The notes under the pieces: generated by a model
What the model was told of the DNA's origin: nothing
Database searches by the model: none
Seen by the model: only the letters and a program-made list of their open reading frames with translations
Part shown: one piece after another, positions 19,315 to 29,903 of the stretch
How positions within the stretch are numbered: position 1 is the stretch's first letter
Layout: each line of letters begins with the position of its first letter
Translations under genes and position numbers: made by a program
Assembly: GCA_019739295.1 (NCBI GenBank)
Contig: JAHHDV010000033.1
Span: 1 to 64,000, forward strand
Source: Taibaiella sp.
GTDB lineage: Bacteria; Bacteroidota; Bacteroidia; Chitinophagales; Chitinophagaceae
DNA: 64,000 nt
Reading direction: 5' to 3'

Positions 19315-19779
19315 TTACTTTACGATTAAGACTATCCTGGGCGAATAAAATTGTGTGCTCTCATCCCTGATATTCAGGTAAGAAAGCGGATTGTTGAAGA
19401 TGACCGTATCTCCGGACTTGATTTTTTGTCTGACCACGTCCCGCCACATTTCCGGCACAATACCATTATTGGAGTTGGTGCCGCCGATTTCGGTTCCGAT
19501 ATACGGCTTCCCGTCTTCATTGATATAGATATCGCGTTCTATGTAGGTAAATAAGAATGAAAGAACCTGGTGGAAATTCCCTGCTGTGTCCTGGCTGAAA
19601 AGGGGCTTGTCCAGAAAATATAAAATGGAATCCGCACTCATGATTCCTCCCTGAGAGATTTTGTCATTGAGGAAGGTCTGAGGAGCAGGCTCTTGTTCAT
19701 CAGCGTCTGGCGCTTGCATTGCAGTCAGGAATAGCAATGAAAAGATAAGCGAGAATCCTGCTAAAATTCTTTTTTCCAT
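19315..19779 (-). CDS. hypothetical exported protein
   Basis: Not recognised. A signal peptide (MEKRILAGFSLIFSLLFLTAM) is followed by a 130-residue soluble domain containing SADSILYFLDKPLFSQD and FLFTYIERDIYINEDGKPYIG. A Thr/Asn/Gly loop (GGTNSNNGIVPEMW) and a beta-rich end FYSPRIVLIVK follow. Probably periplasmic. It lies between mfd and valS on the same strand, with gaps of about 200 bases on each side, so it is likely transcribed alone. Confidence 0.65.
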   Translation of the reverse strand: MEKRILAGFSLIFSLLFLTAMQAPDADEQEPAPQTFLNDKISQGGIMSADSILYFLDKPLFSQDTAGNFHQVLSFLFTYIERDIYINEDGKPYIGTEIGGTNSNNGIVPEMWRDVVRQKIKSGDTVIFNNPLSYLNIRDESTQFYSPRIVLIVK

Positions 19780-19965
19780 AAATTCATAATTGACACGAAT
19801 GGTATAAAAGGTCTGATATCAAAAGCCATTGTTATTCACATAAGGAACAGGAAGTACAGGCGCCTGTTAAGCCCTGTCCCATCTTTATCGTTGTAATAGC
19901 ATTGCCGTGATATCTGTGTAAATATAAAACAGTTTTCACAAATTCAAATCAACTTTAACCCAATC

Positions 19966-22596
19966 TTACACGTCCGCAAGCTGCTTCAGGCTCTGCTCCA
20001 GTGCCCGGATTTTGGCTAATGCATCTTCCTTCTTCTTCTGTTCGTTAGCGACTATTTCGGGTTTCGCGTTGCTGACAAACCGTTCATTGGACAACTTCTG
20101 CTCAATGGAGGCCAGGAATCCTCTGAGGTACTCCAGGTCTTTCTCCAGCTGCTGCACCTGCTGGTCTTTATCCACGGTTACATTACTTTCTATAAAGAGC
20201 TTTTCCTTGTCCACTACCAGGGCGTGCATCGCAGCGGTATTTTCCCCGTTGAGCTTGCAGATGCCGGTCGCATTGATTTGCTTGGATAGAACCGGGGACA
20301 TCATTTTGTAGAAAATTTCATTAGCTGAATCGAAGTACAGCCGGATGGTATCCTTTGGCTTTAGTTGTTGCTTATTGCGGATATCCCTCACTGCCGTGAT
20401 CATCTGGCAGAGCAGTTCACCGTCCCGGAGGATTTCTGTATCTCCTGCTTCCGGAAGCAGGGTAATATTTTCCATAATGCTTTTATCTCCCGTATCCAGT
20501 TGCTGATAGATTTCTTCTGTAACAAACGGCATAAACGGATGAAGCATACCCATCAGTTCCCGGTATAACTGCACGGCTTCCTGGTAATCGCCTTGGGAAA
20601 TTTTCTCTTCTGCACCCGGCTTGATCCATTCCAGATACCATGAGCAATAATCATTCCAGATCAAAGAATAAATCGTCTTGAGCGCTTCACTCAGTTTGAA
20701 ATCTTCGAAGAGCGCTTCAACTTCCAGGTATGTTTTATTCATCTTCTCTCTCATCCAGCGGCTGGCAAAAGACAGGGAATTGTCTTCCGTATCGGTCTTT
20801 TCCTCCCATATTTTGATCAGCTTCAGGGCATTCCACATTTTATTGATGAAGTTGCGGCCCTGCTCCAGGAATGATTCATCGTAAAGAATATCATTGCCGG
20901 CAGGGGAAGAAATCAGGACGCTGAATCGTACGGTATCCGCACCATGATCAGCAATGAGCTGCAGCAGATCCGGGGAGTTGCCCAGCTGCTTGCTCATCTT
21001 TCTGCCTTGTTTATCCCGGATGAGCCCGGTAAAATACACTTTATGGAAGGGGCGTTCATTAAAGTATTCATAACCAGCCATGATCATCCTTGCTACCCAG
21101 AAGAAAATGATATCCGGAGCGGTCACCAAAGTTTGGGTTGGATAGTAATAAGCCAGCTCCTGGTTCGTACCTTCCATATTCCATCCGAAGACCTGGAAAG
21201 GCCAGAGCCAGCTGCTGAACCAGGTATCCAGGACATCTTCTTCTCTTTTCAGATCTTTGAGCGTGCCTCCCGGGTTTTTCTCCCGGTATTGGGCGAACGC
21301 TTCAGCTTCATTGACGGCTACGTATATGTTACCTTCTGTGTCGTACCAGGCCGGTATCTGCTGTCCCCACCACAGCTGCCTGGATATGCACCAGTCCTTG
21401 ATATGGGTCATCCAGTGCTTGTAGAGGTTTTTGAATTTAGGCGGGAAGAAGGCAACTGTATCATCTAATACGGCATTCAAAGCAGGTACGGCCATCTCGT
21501 CCATCCTGCACCACCACTGCATTGATAACCGGGGTTCGATTACGGCACCGGTTCTTTCGGATATGCCCACCTGATTTTTATATTCTTCCTGCCGGACCAG
21601 GTGTCCTGCAGCTTCCAGATCTGCGATTATTTTCTTTCTTACCGCAAACCGGTCTTCGCCTACATAGATCTGGGCAGCTTCACTCATCGTACCATTGTCA
21701 TTGAGCACATCTACTACTTCGAGCCGGTGCTTCTGTCCCAGGTTATAATCGTTGATATCATGGGCCGGTGTTACTTTCAAGGCTCCCGTACCGAATTCCA
21801 TATCGATATAATCATCGAAAATAACAGGAATCCTTCTGTGGATCAATGGCACATAAGCGTATTTTCCCCTTAGGTGTGCATACCTTGGATCCTCCGGGTG
21901 TACACAGATGGCCGTGTCTCCCATAATCGTTTCCGGGCGCACTGTAGCTATGGTAATGTACTCTTCTTCATCGTCCTCCGTATCTATTTTGTACCTGAGG
22001 TAGGTCAGCCTGGAGTGGGTTTCTTTAAAGACAACTTCTTCATCACTAAGGGCCGTGAGCGCCTGGGGATCCCAGTTGATCATCTTCACTCCCCTGTAGA
22101 TTTTGCCTTTGTTGTATAAGTCAACGAACACTTTAAGCACCGTCTGGTAGTAATCATTGTCCATGGTGAAATGGACCCTGTCCCAATCCAGGCTACAACC
22201 TAATTTCTTTAATTGCTGGAGGATGACACCTCCGTATTTTTCTTTCCACTCCCAGGCATGCTGTAAGAATTCTTCCCTGCTCAGGTCATTTTTATTGATG
22301 CCTTTTTCTTTGAGCATGGCCACGACCTTAGCCTCCGTGGCGATAGAAGCGTGGTCCGTACCGGGTACCCAGCAGGTATTGTAGCCTTTGCTTTTGGCTC
22401 TTCTGATCAGGATATCCTGTACTGTATTGTTGAGGGCATGCCCCATGTGCAGGACGCCGGTTACATTCGGGGGAGGTATGACTATGGAGTATGCAGGCCT
22501 GTCATCAGGAGTGCTGTGAAATAATCCTTTGTCGTTCCAATATTGATACCATTTTTCCTCAGCTGCAGAGAATTCGAAAGTTTTAGTAAGTGACAT
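19966..22596 (-). CDS. valS: valyl-tRNA synthetase
   Basis: Charges tRNA-Val. The class I signatures are intact: IPPPNVTGVLHMGHALNNTV (the HIGH box as HMGH) and GRKMSKQLGNSPD (the KMSKS box as KMSKQ). The editing CP1 domain has ATVRPETIMGDTAICVHPED, and the C-terminal coiled coil (VDKDQQVQQLEKDLEYLRG onward) is present. 876 residues, normal for Bacteroidota. The start is MSLTKTFEFSAAEEKWYQYW. Uninterrupted despite its length, so the local sequence is reliable. Confidence 0.98.
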   Translation of the reverse strand: MSLTKTFEFSAAEEKWYQYWNDKGLFHSTPDDRPAYSIVIPPPNVTGVLHMGHALNNTVQDILIRRAKSKGYNTCWVPGTDHASIATEAKVVAMLKEKGINKNDLSREEFLQHAWEWKEKYGGVILQQLKKLGCSLDWDRVHFTMDNDYYQTVLKVFVDLYNKGKIYRGVKMINWDPQALTALSDEEVVFKETHSRLTYLRYKIDTEDDEEEYITIATVRPETIMGDTAICVHPEDPRYAHLRGKYAYVPLIHRRIPVIFDDYIDMEFGTGALKVTPAHDINDYNLGQKHRLEVVDVLNDNGTMSEAAQIYVGEDRFAVRKKIIADLEAAGHLVRQEEYKNQVGISERTGAVIEPRLSMQWWCRMDEMAVPALNAVLDDTVAFFPPKFKNLYKHWMTHIKDWCISRQLWWGQQIPAWYDTEGNIYVAVNEAEAFAQYREKNPGGTLKDLKREEDVLDTWFSSWLWPFQVFGWNMEGTNQELAYYYPTQTLVTAPDIIFFWVARMIMAGYEYFNERPFHKVYFTGLIRDKQGRKMSKQLGNSPDLLQLIADHGADTVRFSVLISSPAGNDILYDESFLEQGRNFINKMWNALKLIKIWEEKTDTEDNSLSFASRWMREKMNKTYLEVEALFEDFKLSEALKTIYSLIWNDYCSWYLEWIKPGAEEKISQGDYQEAVQLYRELMGMLHPFMPFVTEEIYQQLDTGDKSIMENITLLPEAGDTEILRDGELLCQMITAVRDIRNKQQLKPKDTIRLYFDSANEIFYKMMSPVLSKQINATGICKLNGENTAAMHALVVDKEKLFIESNVTVDKDQQVQQLEKDLEYLRGFLASIEQKLSNERFVSNAKPEIVANEQKKKEDALAKIRALEQSLKQLADV

Positions 22597-22685
22597 CTGT
22601 CCGTATCTATTTATATCGTTTAATTTTCCTGAAAACAGAAATGTGTTGGGTCAGGATGCAAAGTAACAGTAAAATTAGAAATAAA

Positions 22686-22741
22686 TTTGAAAATCAGGAA
22701 TAAAAGTGTAAATTTGTATTGATTAAAGTAAAAATATTTAC
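22686..22741 (+). promoter_or_regulatory. promoter plus candidate operator of the Xre/RES locus
   Basis: TTTG (22686-22689), 19 bases and TAAATTTG (22709-22716) match the Bacteroidota promoter. The palindrome GTAAAAATATTTAC (22728-22741) lies between the expected transcription start and the antitoxin ATG at 22747. That is where an autoregulating Xre antitoxin would bind. Confidence 0.6.
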
Positions 22742-22746
22742 TCACC

Positions 22747-23220
22747 ATGAAAGCAAACAAGAATTATAAGGTATCCGACAGTGTAGAGTTCGTCCAGGAG
22801 CACCCCACTCAATACCTGGTGAGCAAGAAGCCGGTGTCCCTGCATGACATGTCCACGTTTGAAAAGATGGAAATCGTAAAGAGAGGTGTGAGTAAGCGGT
22901 ACCTGGAGAGCTTCAAGAAGCAGGCTGAGCTGGATTATGACCAGCTGGCGGCGGCATTGTCTGTGACCAGGGCTACGCTGATCAATAAGAAGGGAGAGGA
23001 CACCTTTAATGATCATGTGAGTGAGCGCATCATCTCGTTGGCTGACCTGTACGCCTTTGGTTATGATGTGTTCGGGCGGCCCGAGCGATTCAATCAATGG
23101 ATGTTTACTCCGAATCAGGCCATTGGTAAGCAGCCCCCTTTTGATATCATCGATAATTATTACGGCAGGGAGGCGATCCGCAATATCATCGGAAGGATAG
23201 CGTATGGTGTCTATTCATAA
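22747..23220 (+). CDS. Xre/MbcA/ParS-type antitoxin (DUF2384)
   Basis: The antitoxin of a type II RES-Xre pair. The N-terminal half holds a helix-turn-helix region (YDQLAAALSVTRATLINKKG) that should bind its own promoter. The C-terminal half is the DUF2384 toxin-binding region: DLYAFGYDVFGRPERFNQWM, then REAIRNIIGRIAYGVYS, with the G-R-I-x-x-G-V end typical of the family. 157 residues. The toxin gene follows on the same strand after 163 bases, a wide gap for such pairs. Its promoter and a possible operator lie directly upstream. Confidence 0.88.
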   Translation: MKANKNYKVSDSVEFVQEHPTQYLVSKKPVSLHDMSTFEKMEIVKRGVSKRYLESFKKQAELDYDQLAAALSVTRATLINKKGEDTFNDHVSERIISLADLYAFGYDVFGRPERFNQWMFTPNQAIGKQPPFDIIDNYYGREAIRNIIGRIAYGVYS

Positions 23221-23383
23221 TTTTTTGATTTTCGGATGACCATAAGCTCCAGGCCAGGTCCTTTATTTTCAGCGGTTTTTCTCCCGGCTACTTACAGAAC
23301 ACTTGCAGCTTTGCATTCAAAGGGCAAAAAACAGGCTTTTAGCCGGTTAAAAACGGCAAAACACGCAAAACCGATAATGATTC

Positions 23384-23833
23384 ATGCAGATATACCGATT
23401 GTGTAAGACAGAATTTGCAAAAGACCTTACCGGGACAGGAGCGAAGCTGTACGGTGGCAGGTGGAATAAGATCAATACGCCCTGTATTTATGCAGCGTCC
23501 AGCAGGGCCTTGGCCGTATTGGAATTTTCAGTCAATGTCAATGAATTGCTGATCCCGGATAACCTGAGCATGGTGACTTTAGAAATCGAGCAGAAATCCG
23601 TCAAAGAAATTTTGTTTAAAAATCTTCCTAAAGACTGGAAGCAATGCCCTTTCTCTGCCGCTACACAGGATCTCGGGACTTATCTCCTGGAAAAAGGTGC
23701 CAGGATATTAAAGGTTCCTTCGGCAGTTATAGAACAGGAATATAATTTTATACTGAACCCCCTGGTCGCTCCGCCGGCATTTAAATTAGTGGAGATCACA
23801 GATTATCCGTATGACAGGAGAATCAAGAAGTGA
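23384..23833 (+). CDS. RES-domain toxin
   Basis: A RES-family toxin; characterised members break down NAD+ or modify proteins with ADP-ribose. The conserved residues are visible: Arg in LYGGRWNKINTP, Glu in SRALAVLEFSVN, Ser in KVPSAVIEQEYNFILNP. YRLCKTEFAKDLTGTGA is the usual N-terminal region. 149 residues, complete. The start MQIYRLCK is the family-typical one. It is downstream of the Xre antitoxin and ends in a shared bidirectional terminator facing atpC. Confidence 0.9.
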   Translation: MQIYRLCKTEFAKDLTGTGAKLYGGRWNKINTPCIYAASSRALAVLEFSVNVNELLIPDNLSMVTLEIEQKSVKEILFKNLPKDWKQCPFSAATQDLGTYLLEKGARILKVPSAVIEQEYNFILNPLVAPPAFKLVEITDYPYDRRIKK

Positions 23834-23883
23834 GGGGAAAGCTTCATTGTTGAAATACCTGTTGTCACAACATCTGTAAAGCA

Positions 23884-23913
23884 AAAGACATCAGCAAACC
23901 TGCTGATGTCTTT
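23884..23913. terminator. bidirectional terminator between RES and atpC
   Basis: AAAGACATCAGCA and TGCTGATGTCTTT form a perfect 13-bp stem with a four-base loop. A and T runs flank it, and the genes on the two sides converge. Confidence 0.85.
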
Positions 23914-23936
23914 ATTTATGATTTCCTCAATATATT

Positions 23937-24188
23937 TTATAAAGCTACTGCTCCTTCTGCCAATACGGCAGTCTTATTGTGATCTGTCTGTGCAAAGCCG
24001 CCTTCGATTTCGTAAAACTGCTCTTCATTATTGCTCACGATGATCTTCATTTTACCTTTTCCTAACGCAGCTACTAAGGGTGCGTGGTTCTCCAATATTT
24101 CGAAAGATCCATCAATACCGGGCAATTGTACCCCCTTTACGTCTCCTACATAAATGGTGGATTCAGGGGTTAAAACTTCTATAAACAT
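23937..24188 (-). CDS. atpC: ATP synthase epsilon subunit
   Basis: The F1 epsilon subunit, here the short Bacteroidota form of 83 residues with only the N-terminal beta sandwich and no C-terminal inhibitory helices. Typical sequence: FIEVLTPESTIYVGDVKGVQ, LPGIDGSFEILENHAPLVAAL, and a late GGFAQTDHNKTAVLAEGAV. It follows atpD after 36 bases and is cotranscribed with it. Confidence 0.93.
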   Translation of the reverse strand: MFIEVLTPESTIYVGDVKGVQLPGIDGSFEILENHAPLVAALGKGKMKIIVSNNEEQFYEIEGGFAQTDHNKTAVLAEGAVAL

Positions 24189-24224
24189 ATTCGAATCGGA
24201 TTATTGAGTGCTGATTGAATGAAA

Positions 24225-25753
<1,529 letters not shown>

Positions 25754-25784
25754 TTAAATGTAATGCGATAATTGAATTCGGGTG

Positions 25785-25792
25785 CAAAGGTA
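25785..25792 (-). promoter_or_regulatory. -7 element upstream of atpDC
   Basis: The minus strand reads TACCTTTG, an exact TAnnTTTG match, 43 bases before the atpD start. A -33 box is not clear. Confidence 0.5.
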
Positions 25793-25980
25793 ATACTATA
25801 ATGTGAAAAAACTACTTTCCCCTTGATTTAAAAATGTAAAAATCAAAATTTAGAAATCAACATGATGTTAAGTAATTGAAAATCAAATATATGTATGGTT
25901 TTTGGGCTAAGCGTTTAGCGAGCCAAAGTGTAGAGGGAGATAGCGTGCCGGCTATTTGATTTTTCGGATTTGGCCAGGGT

Positions 25981-26208
25981 TTAGGTGTTACTTACCGGGG
26001 GCTGATCCGGCTCATTGTCCTCCCGGGCCTGCAGGAGGTAAGACCGCCTGGGCTCGGGTACATTTTCCCAATCAAAGGGGCAATGCCTGCAACCATTGCC
26101 ACAGCAGTGCCCTCTCCTGAGGTGATATTGCGCTGTCAGCACCATATAGCCATCCTCATTAAAATAAAAGTCTTCTCCTTCTATCACGCTTTCCCGGTTT
26201 GAGTACAC
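25981..26208 (-). CDS. DUF5522 cysteine-rich small protein
   Basis: A small protein with the DUF5522 signature: EDGYMVLTAQYHLRRGHCCG followed by NGCRHCPF. Four Cys and two His suggest metal binding. 75 residues; family function unknown. It lies about 90 bases after nrdA on the same strand, beyond a terminator hairpin (26238-26275), so it is probably not part of the nrd operon. Confidence 0.8.
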   Translation of the reverse strand: MYSNRESVIEGEDFYFNEDGYMVLTAQYHLRRGHCCGNGCRHCPFDWENVPEPRRSYLLQAREDNEPDQPPVSNT

Positions 26209-26237
26209 AATATTACTGAAAATCTTATCATTAAAAC

Positions 26238-26275
26238 AAAGCGGGAAGCAACCCTAAGACCTGCTTCCCGCTTTT
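26238..26275. terminator. terminator after nrdA
   Basis: AAAGCGGGAAGCA and TGCTTCCCGCTTT form a perfect 13-bp stem with an 11-base loop, 23 bases after the nrdA stop on the minus strand. It is flanked by T-rich sequence on both strands. Confidence 0.8.
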
Positions 26276-26297
26276 CCTGAATAATAGGAAAGTATAG

Positions 26298-27955
26298 TTA
26301 AGATTCACAGCTGGAACAAGACACCAGGTTGGTTACCAGCTCTTTGGATACAGACTGGGAGCGTTGGTAATACAAAGTTTTTACACCCAGCTGCCAGGCT
26401 TCGATGATCAGTTTGTTCACATCTCTCACCGGTAGTGATGACGGAATATTGAGATTCAGGCTTTGTGCCTGATCGATGAACTTCTGCCGGATAGCGGCCT
26501 GCTGGATGATCTCCAGCTGAGAAATCTCCTTGAATGTCTTGAACACCGCCTTTTCCTCATTGGTAAGCTCATCCAGGTGCTGTACGGATCCCTGGTTGAG
26601 CATGATGCTTCTCCAGATATCTTCGTTGTCCAACCCTTTCTCGGCCAATAATTTTTGCAGGTATTTGTTCTTTCTCATAAAGTTTCCTTTAGAAAGACCT
26701 GCTTTATAATAATTGGAGCTGAACGGCTCTATCCCCGGAGATGTCTGGCCCAGGATAGCCGAAGAAGAAGTAGTAGGGGCAATCGCCATCAAAGTTGTAT
26801 TTCTTCTGCCATAATCTTTCAGCAGATCCGGTTCCCCGTAGATACTGGCGAGTTCGATACTGGCTTTCTCCGCTTTTTCCTGGATGTCTTTGAAGATCGT
26901 GTTGGTAAGCTGTTTTGCTTTCAGTCCTTCGAATGATATGAAGTTCTTCTGCAGGTAGGAATGCCAGCCCAGCACCCCAAGACCCAGCGCCCTATGCCGT
27001 TTGGCAAAGCGATTGGCAGAAGCCAGGTAATAATTGCCTTCCGTCTTAGCGATAAACTCCTGTAATACTGCATCCAGGAAGAAAATCGCCAGTCTTACAG
27101 CATCGGTATCCTTCCACTCATCATACAGCTCCAGGTTCATAGAAGACAGGCAGCAGATGAAGGATTCATCGGCAGTAGAAGGCAGCGCGATCTCGGAACA
27201 GAGATTACTGGCGTGAACGACGAGGTTTTTGTCTTTATATACTTCAGGTTTGTTCCTGTTGACATTATCGCTGAAGAAAAATGTACGGCAGTCCCTTCTG
27301 CTGACGGCTCTCCAAGAGCTTAGCCCATACTTCCCGTTTTTTTGCGGTCTCCATCCACCATTTCCTGCATCCAGTAGTCCGGGACACATACCCCGTAGAA
27401 CAGGTTCTGGATAGGGTTACCGATGTTTTTTATGTTCAGGAACTCTTCGATATCCGGGTGGTCGATATCCAGGTAGGCTGCAAAAGCACCTCTTCGTACG
27501 CCTCCCTGAGAGATCGTATCCATGGCTGTATCGAACAGCTTCATAAAACTGACGGCCCCTGAGCTCTTACCATTATCTGTCACGGCAGATCCTCTTTCCC
27601 TTAGTTCACCGAAGTATCCTGATGTGCCACCCCCGATCTTGGTCTGCATGATGACTTCTCCCAGTTTGTGGGTGATACCTTCTACATGGTCCGGTACATG
27701 TACGTTGAAGCAAGAGATGGGCAGGCCTCTTTCTGTTCCCATATTGGCCCATATAGGAGAGCTTAGGCTCATCCATCCTCTTTCGATCATCTCTACAAAT
27801 GCATCTTTCAGTTCCGGCTTGTACAGGCGTTTTGATGCCGCAGTAGCGATCCGGTCTATCGCCCCTTCTACTGTCTCTCCTTTAAGGAGATACCCCCTGT
27901 TGAGGATTTGCTCACTCTCTTCATTGAGCCACCATAGGCGTTCCATTGTTAGCAT
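26298..27955 (-). CDS. nrdA: ribonucleotide reductase alpha subunit (two frameshifts)
   Basis: The class I catalytic subunit that reduces ribonucleoside diphosphates. Visible features: LPISCFNVHVPDHVEG (first active-site Cys), SNLCSEIALPS, CCLSSMNLELYDEW, PTTSSSAILGQTSPGIEPF, and the C-terminal redox pair CSSCES. It lacks the long N-terminal ATP cone; the repaired length of about 555 residues is the short Bacteroidota type. Frame changes at T7 27337-27343 and A5 27277-27281 (one base fewer in each) give DRKKREVWAKLLESRQQKGL and then PYIFFSDNVNRNKPE. It lies 69 bases downstream of nrdB. The gene should be essential, so the breaks are errors. Confidence 0.95.
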
Positions 27956-28024
27956 AGTTTGTAAAAAGTTTTTTCAATTAAAATTATGATTGGTGATAGA
28001 TATTTTTTATTTCTGAATGATCAG

Positions 28025-28999
28025 CTAGAACAAATCATCTGCGCTGATGCTCTTATCATGCTTGGTATAGTCCACAGGACGCTTAGCGAAGAAATCGTCC
28101 AAAGAGTTGGAGAAAACCTCTTCTTCAAACCAGAGCATGGGCTGGTATTCCGCATCTGTGATATTGAATATAGGGGTTAAGCCGATTTTCTTGAAGCTGT
28201 CGTCTACCCTGAATTTCATGAAGTTCAATAAATTCTTCTTGTTCGCGTGGTCGATCTCTCCCAATTCGAAGATCCAATCCAGAATTTCAGCTTCTACTTT
28301 CAAAGATTCTTCCACACTTTCATTAATGGTCTGCACGGTTTTCTCATCTAAGAAACCGGGGTTTTCCTTACGGATCTGATTGATGATATAGATACCCGCA
28401 TTGGCATGGATCTGCTCATCTACAGATGTCCAGGCGATAATATTGCTCACATTCTTCATCAATCCTTTGAACCGGGTGAAAGAAAGGATAATGGCAAATT
28501 GTGAAAACAGCGATACATTCTCGATCAGGATGGTGAATAAGACCAAAGAGATCATATATTCCCGGGGATTCTCGGACTTGGTATTGGAGAGCGCCTTGCT
28601 GAGGTACTCAATTCTGCTTTTGATCACAGGTACTTCCAGCAGCTTCTCAAATTCATCATTATATCCCAGTACGTCCAATAGCCTGGAATAGGCTTCAGAG
28701 TGCCTGAATTCACATTCTGCAAATGTGCTGCCCAGTCCGTTGAATTCCGGTTTGGGAAGATGGTGATACAGGTTGCCCCAGAAGGACTTGACGGCTACTT
28801 CTATCTGAGCGATTGCCAATAGTGCGCGTTTGATAGCCATCATTTCATTGTCCTGAAGCATGGTATGGAAATCCTGAACATCTGCAGTGAAGTCCACTTC
28901 AGAATGTACCCAGAAGGATTTATTCAGCGCTTCTGTAAATCCCAGCACCTCAGGATATTCGAACGGTTTATAGTTAACTCTTTTATCAAAAATACCCAT
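28025..28999 (-). CDS. nrdB: ribonucleotide reductase beta subunit
   Basis: The class I radical-generating subunit. Metal ligands appear in order: Glu in QDNEMMAIK, Glu and His in ECEFRHSEAYSRLL, Glu in IENVSLFSQFAI, and Glu and His in DEQIHANAG. The radical Tyr is four residues after the first His (HSEAY), so this is a Tyr-radical type. The start MGIFDKRVNYKPFEYPEV at 28999 is the family start; the longer open frame to 29107 has no support. 324 residues. First gene of nrdBA. Confidence 0.95.
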   Translation of the reverse strand: MGIFDKRVNYKPFEYPEVLGFTEALNKSFWVHSEVDFTADVQDFHTMLQDNEMMAIKRALLAIAQIEVAVKSFWGNLYHHLPKPEFNGLGSTFAECEFRHSEAYSRLLDVLGYNDEFEKLLEVPVIKSRIEYLSKALSNTKSENPREYMISLVLFTILIENVSLFSQFAIILSFTRFKGLMKNVSNIIAWTSVDEQIHANAGIYIINQIRKENPGFLDEKTVQTINESVEESLKVEAEILDWIFELGEIDHANKKNLLNFMKFRVDDSFKKIGLTPIFNITDAEYQPMLWFEEEVFSNSLDDFFAKRPVDYTKHDKSISADDLF

Positions 29000-29146
29000 A
29001 TTATATAAATTTAGATTGATCTCTACTGCTGCAATGGCCTTTTCAGAAGAGCAAACGGTCAAAAAGATCGGGTATTTTGAACCTTCTACTATCCGGCTGA
29101 AAGACAATTTTGAATGTAAAAACAGAATTTTCTTGGTGATTTGTTC

Positions 29147-29168
29147 TTTTGATCCGGGATCAAAATTA
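29147..29168 (-). promoter_or_regulatory. palindrome overlapping a -7 box upstream of nrdB
   Basis: TTTTGATCC-G-GGATCAAAA (29147-29165) has perfect 9-bp arms around one base. On the minus strand TAATTTTG (29161-29168), an exact TAnnTTTG box, shares five bases with one arm. This suggests a repressor operator on the nrdBA promoter, about 150 bases before nrdB. It is not a classic NrdR box. Confidence 0.5.
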
Positions 29169-29592
29169 CTCTTGCGAAATTATGGAAAGTTTGAGCCAAG
29201 CTAAAGAGATTGCGATCAAACTTATCAACACGCTCAGTCCCTTCAGCAGGTCTATGGAAAACCAATATTATTAAGCAATAAAGAGGAAATTTATTTTTCC
29301 GGATTCCATCTTTTTCCACAATTTTAATATTAAACAAAAGATTAAATTGTGTTATTTAATTATGTTTTCATTTTATAATATTTTAAGACCTTTCTTTATC
29401 AGACCTGTTTGGCGGGAGCAGGTAGCTCCTTTAAAATCAATAGCTGGGAATACGCGGGGATATGCATATGGCCGGATGCGGATATCCTTCTTCCTTTTGT
29501 GGATTGTAATGATATTACATCCAAAGAAATGAAGATATTCAAACGGGAAATTGTATTATATTCGTGTAAACGAAACAAAAGAGTTGATCACC
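29169..29592. other. intergenic region with an AT-rich inverted repeat
   Basis: No supported gene. CACAATTTTAAT (29317-29328) and ATTAAATTGTG (29341-29351) are inverted repeats with one base of difference, in very AT-rich sequence. Short open frames here have no start signals or recognisable domains. Confidence 0.35.
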
Positions 29593-29895
29593 ATGGAGAT
29601 GAAACACGTAGAAACGGAGACCGGCGGAAAATTCGTCGTGGAAATAAATGGAGAAGAAGCCGGATTTATCCAGTATAAATGGATGGACGAAGGACAGATC
29701 AATGCCAACGGCACCTTAGTTCATGAGGCATACAGGGACCAAAAACTGGGGATGCCCCTCTTCAACAGGCTGGTAGCATTCGCCAAAGAAAAAGAGCTCA
29801 GGATATATCCGACTTGTCCGTTTGTCGTGAAGACCTTTGCCCGGCATCCGGAACTCAGCGATCTGTTGGCAGACGATTACCGGCCGGGAGCATAA
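29593..29895 (+). CDS. GNAT-like N-acetyltransferase, YjdJ type
   Basis: A short GNAT-fold protein of the PF14542/YjdJ type. The start MEMKHVETETGGKFVV is followed by beta strands (INGEEAGFIQYKWMDEG), the region INANGTLVHEAYRDQKLGMP, which corresponds to the acetyl-CoA-binding T-x-V-x-x-x-x-R-x-x-G-x-x pattern, and RIYPTCPFVVKTFARHPE. About 100 residues, as in the family. An upstream in-frame ATG (29551) lacks support. Substrate unknown. Confidence 0.8.
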   Translation: MEMKHVETETGGKFVVEINGEEAGFIQYKWMDEGQINANGTLVHEAYRDQKLGMPLFNRLVAFAKEKELRIYPTCPFVVKTFARHPELSDLLADDYRPGA

Positions 29896-29903
29896 GCATT
29901 CTG

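Noticed and set aside
29347..29532. Plus-strand open frames between nrdB and the GNAT gene
   Set aside because: Low-quality composition, overlapping each other in different frames, no start signal or domain.
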